A stretch of DNA of 64,000 nucleotides, from NCBI RefSeq assembly GCF_036084755.1, contig NZ_CP107968.1, positions 3,689,501 to 3,753,500 of the forward strand, read 5' to 3'. Position numbers and translations under genes: made by a program. Each line of letters opens with the position of its first letter. Position 1 is the first letter of the stretch. A model generated the notes under the pieces. The model did not search any database, was not told the origin of the DNA, and was given only the letters and a program-made list of their open reading frames with translations. Positions 61,310-64,000 of this stretch are shown piece by piece. Source of the DNA: Streptomyces sp. NBC_00370. Lineage in GTDB: Bacteria > Actinomycetota > Actinomycetes > Streptomycetales > Streptomycetaceae.

Positions 61310-61900
61310 ATGACCGTCGTAGAGACCGACAGGATCGACATGGCCGACGAGAGCGACGAGCTGACTCTGGACACGATGTTCGAGACGCTCGAAAAGATGC
61401 CCGTCCCCCAGGGATACAAGGTCGAGATCGTCCAGGGGAACATCTTCATGGCGCCACAGCGCCAGACTCATTGGCAGATCATCCTGAGTGTCGTCAACCA
61501 GTTGCAGGCCAAGTACCCACCGAACCGCCTCGCCTCCGACGTGCGGATCGACTTCCCCGGCCTGCTCAACGGCTTCGCCTGCGACGTCGCCGCCATGGCC
61601 GAGAGTGCGACCCCTGACGTGAACGGCCGCTGGCGCTACCAGGACGTCGAGTTCGTCGTCGAGGTGATCTCCAAGCGGACCGCGGCCAACGACTTCGGCC
61701 CGAAGAAGGACGCGTACGCCGAGGCGGCCGTTCCGGTGTACCTGGTCGCCAACCCGTACACCGGCAGGTGCCATCTCTACACGGAGCCCAAGAAGGGCGA
61801 GTACACCGTGGACCGGATCGTCGCGTTCGGCGAGGACATCGATCTCACGAACACGAAGGTGGGACTGACCCTCAAGACGGACGACTTCCCCCGCGACTGA
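61310..61900 (+). CDS. Uma2-family PD-(D/E)XK endonuclease-like protein
   Basis: A 196-residue protein of the Uma2/DUF820 family. Putative nuclease residues are the Asp in LLNGFACDVAAMAES and Glu and Lys in EFVVEVISKRTAAND, with PKKDAYAEAAVPVYLVANP after them. The family is highly expanded in Streptomyces, and the DNA target or role is unknown. ATG 61310 follows GGAGG. A terminator hairpin follows. Confidence 0.87.
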   Translation: MTVVETDRIDMADESDELTLDTMFETLEKMPVPQGYKVEIVQGNIFMAPQRQTHWQIILSVVNQLQAKYPPNRLASDVRIDFPGLLNGFACDVAAMAESATPDVNGRWRYQDVEFVVEVISKRTAANDFGPKKDAYAEAAVPVYLVANPYTGRCHLYTEPKKGEYTVDRIVAFGEDIDLTNTKVGLTLKTDDFPRD

Positions 61901-61930
61901 CGCGCCCGCCGATCGCCGCAGTGACGACGA

Positions 61931-61961
61931 CGGCCCCGCCCGGACGTGCCGGGCGGGGCCG
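61931..61961. terminator. Perfect 13-bp hairpin terminator
   Basis: CGGCCCCGCCCGG (61931-61943) and CCGGGCGGGGCCG (61949-61961) form a perfect stem with a 5-base loop, followed by TTGT. It lies between the Uma2 gene and the convergent MFS gene. Confidence 0.8.
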
Positions 61962-61997
61962 TTGTCGTACGTGCGCGCCGAGAGAGACGTGACGGGC

Positions 61998-63335
61998 TCA
62001 CGCCGCCGTCGCCAGCTCCCCCCGTGGGACGAACTCCACGTGCGGACGGCCGTCACGTAGGCCCACCTTGAGCCGTACGCCGACCACGCGTGCCATCACC
62101 AGTCCGATGACCGCCGCCGCTATCAGGGAGACCGCGCCGCCGGCGGCGAACGCGATGCGGGCGCCGAAGGTGTCGGACACCCAGCCCAGCAGCGGGCCGC
62201 CGACGGGGGTACCGCCGACGAAGACCATCATGTAGAGGCTCATCACCCGGCCGCGCATGGCCGGTTCAGCGGCCATCTGGACGCGGGTGTTGGTGGTGAT
62301 GTTGGTCGTCATGCCCAGCACGCCGATCGGCACCAGCAGCAGCGAGAACAGCCACACGGTGGGCGACAGGGAGACCAGGACCTCCAGCAGCCCGAAGCCC
62401 ATCGCCGCGATGATCAGCAGCCGCAGCTTCGTGGCGCGGCGGCGGGCCGCGAGCAGGGCTCCGGCCAGGGAGCCGGCCGCCATCAGGATGTTGAAGAAGG
62501 CGTACATCCCGGCGCCGCCGTGGTAGACGTCGTTGGCGAAGGCCGTCAGCCAGATCGGGAAGTTGAAGCCGAACGTGCCGATGAAGCCGACAAGGACGAT
62601 CGGCCCGATCAGGTCGGGCCGCCCCTTCACGTAGCGCAGCCCTTCTCTCAGCTGCCCCTTGCCGCGCGCGACGCGGTGGGCCTTGTGCAGCTCGCTCTGA
62701 CGCATCAGCAGCAGGCCGGTGAGCGGGGCGAGGAACGACAGGCCGTTCAGCAGGAACGAGTAGCCGCTGCCGATCGAGGTGATGAGGACACCGGCGACGG
62801 CGGGGCCGATCAGCCGGGCGGTCTGGAAGTTGGCCGAGTTGAGGCTGACGGCGTTACGCAGCTGGTCGGGGCCGACCATCTCCGAGACGAAGGACTGCCG
62901 GCTCGGGTTGTCGACGACCGTGACCATGCCGACCATGAAGGCGATCAGGTACACGTGCCAGACCTGGATGTGTCCGGAGAGCGTCAGTACGGCGAGGACG
63001 AGGCCGCACAGGCCCATCAGTCCCTGGCTGACAATCAGGATGCGCCGCTTGGGATAGCGGTCGGCGATGACACCGCCGTAGAGGCCGAAGAGAAGCATCG
63101 GCAGGAACTGCAGCGCGGTGGTGATACCCACGGCCGCCGAGGAGCCGGTCAGGCTCAGGACCAGCCAGTCCTGCGTGACCCTGGACATCCAGGTGCCGAT
63201 GTTGGAGACGACGGCGCCCGTCGCGAAGAGGCGGTAGTTGCGGATCCTCAGCGACGAGAACGTTCCGCCGCCGGTCTTGCTGTCGAGGGTGGAATTCGGT
63301 GCGGGGGCGGAGTCTGCTCCGGATCCCGTACTCAA
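61998..63335 (-). CDS. MFS transporter, EntS/MFS_3 type
   Basis: A 445-residue membrane transporter with about 12 helices. After a polar N-terminus come FSSLRIRNYRLFATGAVVSNIGTW and TQDWLVLSLTGSSAAVGITTALQFLP. The motif GGVIADRYPKRRILI lies between helices 2 and 3, and VDNPSRQSFVSEMVGPDQLRNAVSLNS is typical of MFS_3/EntS-like exporters. Probable drug or siderophore efflux. A MarR gene on the same strand lies 39 bases upstream and likely controls it. Confidence 0.88.
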   Translation of the reverse strand: MSTGSGADSAPAPNSTLDSKTGGGTFSSLRIRNYRLFATGAVVSNIGTWMSRVTQDWLVLSLTGSSAAVGITTALQFLPMLLFGLYGGVIADRYPKRRILIVSQGLMGLCGLVLAVLTLSGHIQVWHVYLIAFMVGMVTVVDNPSRQSFVSEMVGPDQLRNAVSLNSANFQTARLIGPAVAGVLITSIGSGYSFLLNGLSFLAPLTGLLLMRQSELHKAHRVARGKGQLREGLRYVKGRPDLIGPIVLVGFIGTFGFNFPIWLTAFANDVYHGGAGMYAFFNILMAAGSLAGALLAARRRATKLRLLIIAAMGFGLLEVLVSLSPTVWLFSLLLVPIGVLGMTTNITTNTRVQMAAEPAMRGRVMSLYMMVFVGGTPVGGPLLGWVSDTFGARIAFAAGGAVSLIAAAVIGLVMARVVGVRLKVGLRDGRPHVEFVPRGELATAA

Positions 63336-63374
63336 AGTGGGTTCGCCTCCAATACGGCGCGCGGATTTCAGCGT

Positions 63375-63815
63375 TTACAGATGCGCGAGCTTCTCCAGCA
63401 CGGGGGCGGCAGCGCGCAGCTTCGCCCACTCGTCCTCGTCCAGGCCCTCGGCGAGCGTGGTCAGCCAGACGTTGCGCTTGCGGCGGCTCTGTTCGAGCAT
63501 CGCCTCTGCCTCTTCGGTCTGGCTGACGACCTTCTGCCGGCGGTCGTCGGGATGCGGCTCCAGCCTGACGAGCCCCTTCGCTTCCAGCAGCGCGACGATC
63601 CGGGTCATCGAGGGCGGCTGGACGTGTTCCTTGCGGGCCAGTTCGCCGGGTGTGGCAGAGCCGCACCGGGCAAGGGTGCCGAGCACCGAGATCTCGGTGG
63701 GACTCAGCGACTCGTCCACGTGTTGATGCTTCAGACGCCGGCCCAGCCGCATGACGGCGGAGCGGATGGCGTTCACGGCGGCGTCATTCTCGTCGCCGTG
63801 GGTCAGGTCAGGCAT
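63375..63815 (-). CDS. MarR-family regulator of the MFS exporter
   Basis: A 146-residue winged-helix protein (LSPTEISVLGTLARCGSATPGELARKEHVQPPSMTRIVALLEAKGLVRLEPHPDDRRQKVV). ATG 63815 (MPDLTHGD) is preferred; ATG 63833 would run through the palindrome 63816-63849. It is read before the MFS gene in the same direction, suggesting an operon under autorepression. Confidence 0.9.
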   Translation of the reverse strand: MPDLTHGDENDAAVNAIRSAVMRLGRRLKHQHVDESLSPTEISVLGTLARCGSATPGELARKEHVQPPSMTRIVALLEAKGLVRLEPHPDDRRQKVVSQTEEAEAMLEQSRRKRNVWLTTLAEGLDEDEWAKLRAAAPVLEKLAHL

Positions 63816-63849
63816 GTATTTAGCGTAACTCATTACCCATGCTAAATAC
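63816..63849. promoter_or_regulatory. Palindromic operator at the marR-MFS promoter
   Basis: GTATTTAGC (63816-63824) and GCTAAATAC (63841-63849) are exact 9-base inverted arms with a 16-base spacer, AT-rich and directly upstream of the MarR start. A likely autoregulatory site. Confidence 0.6.
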
Positions 63850-63914
63850 TACCGGCGCGCACGGGGCGCAGCGGTGGTCTGGCACACACGGATCGGGGGC
63901 CATTTACCCCCACA

Positions 63915-63930
63915 TCACTCGTACGAGTGA
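63915..63930. promoter_or_regulatory. 16-bp perfect palindrome near the right edge
   Basis: TCACTCGTACGAGTGA (63915-63930) is its own reverse complement. It lies in the last 160 bases of the window, where no gene start is certain (an ATG at 63986 has no clear ribosome binding site). It is a probable operator of the next gene outside the window. Confidence 0.45.
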
Positions 63931-64000
63931 GACTGCGGCGGAAAGCGACACGCCGGGCCCGGCCCGCCCCTGACCCTGGTCCGCATGGGATCGACAGTGC

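Overview
The window is a stretch of very high-GC actinobacterial chromosome. Strong third-codon-position GC, GTG/TTG starts, many GTGA/ATGA start-stop overlaps, a conservon with paired P450s, a DmdR1-type iron regulator and an NsdA-like regulator all point to Streptomyces. From memory, much of the order resembles the S. coelicolor region around SCO4360-SCO4440; that synteny is recollection and was not checked. No rRNA, tRNA, CRISPR array, insertion sequence or phage gene is recognisable. The left edge cuts an MFS transporter. The right edge stops just after a palindromic regulatory region.

Region by region. 1-5.6 kb holds signalling genes: a GlxA/AraC regulator, an anti-sigma-type ATPase, an EF-hand protein, a STAS antagonist, an ECF-like sigma factor and its coupled zinc-finger/DinB-fold partner. 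5.6-15 kb has purU, a solute-binding lipoprotein, an NsdA-like regulator, a prim-pol-like protein and an ABC exporter. 15-16 kb is a non-coding repeat patch, then an alpha/beta hydrolase that lacks its serine nucleophile. 17-22.3 kb has dmdR1, nagS with a DasR-like site, a PAS/GAF sensor, a compact structured small transcript, pdxH and a second citrate synthase. 22.4-37 kb is acyl-CoA catabolism (TetR, enoyl-CoA hydratase, acyl-CoA ligase, then acyl-CoA dehydrogenase, biotin-dependent carboxylase alpha and beta subunits, AtuA-like protein and a TIGR03084 protein). It is interrupted by a GbsR/DUF4097/DrrAB/AlkA block. 37-43.6 kb has a DMT exporter, a MarR-MFS drug-efflux pair and a large FAD/Fe-S oxidoreductase. 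43.8-49.4 kb is a six-gene conservon ending in a CYP157-like and a CYP154-like P450. 49.6-54.5 kb has serC, a deazaflavin-type reductase, secreted and SGNH proteins, an AhpD-like protein with a divergent MarR, and a hypothetical gene. 54.66-57.15 kb is a gene-free island of two repeat families arranged as a mirror image. 57.1-64 kb has an HxlR regulator coupled to a tiny zinc-ribbon protein, oxidoreductases, a prolyl aminopeptidase, a Uma2 protein and an MFS-MarR pair.

How the genes work together. The five-gene carboxylase operon (37145 to 29857, leftward) is linked by overlapping starts and stops and should act as one branched acyl-CoA or terpenoid/leucine-type degradation unit, probably with the acyl-CoA ligase and hydratase to its left. 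The conservon is a G-protein-like signalling unit with two P450s as likely output or sensor. Several regulator-effector pairs have clear palindromes beside them (38396-38416, 63816-63849, 26174-26224), which are good operator candidates.

The least explained features are the 2.5-kb mirror-image repeat island and a roughly 235-nt predicted transcript at 20204-20437. That transcript has its own promoter, a 14-nt perfect Shine-Dalgarno, a 12-residue peptide, nested stems and a terminator. All secondary-structure and synteny statements were made by eye or from memory.
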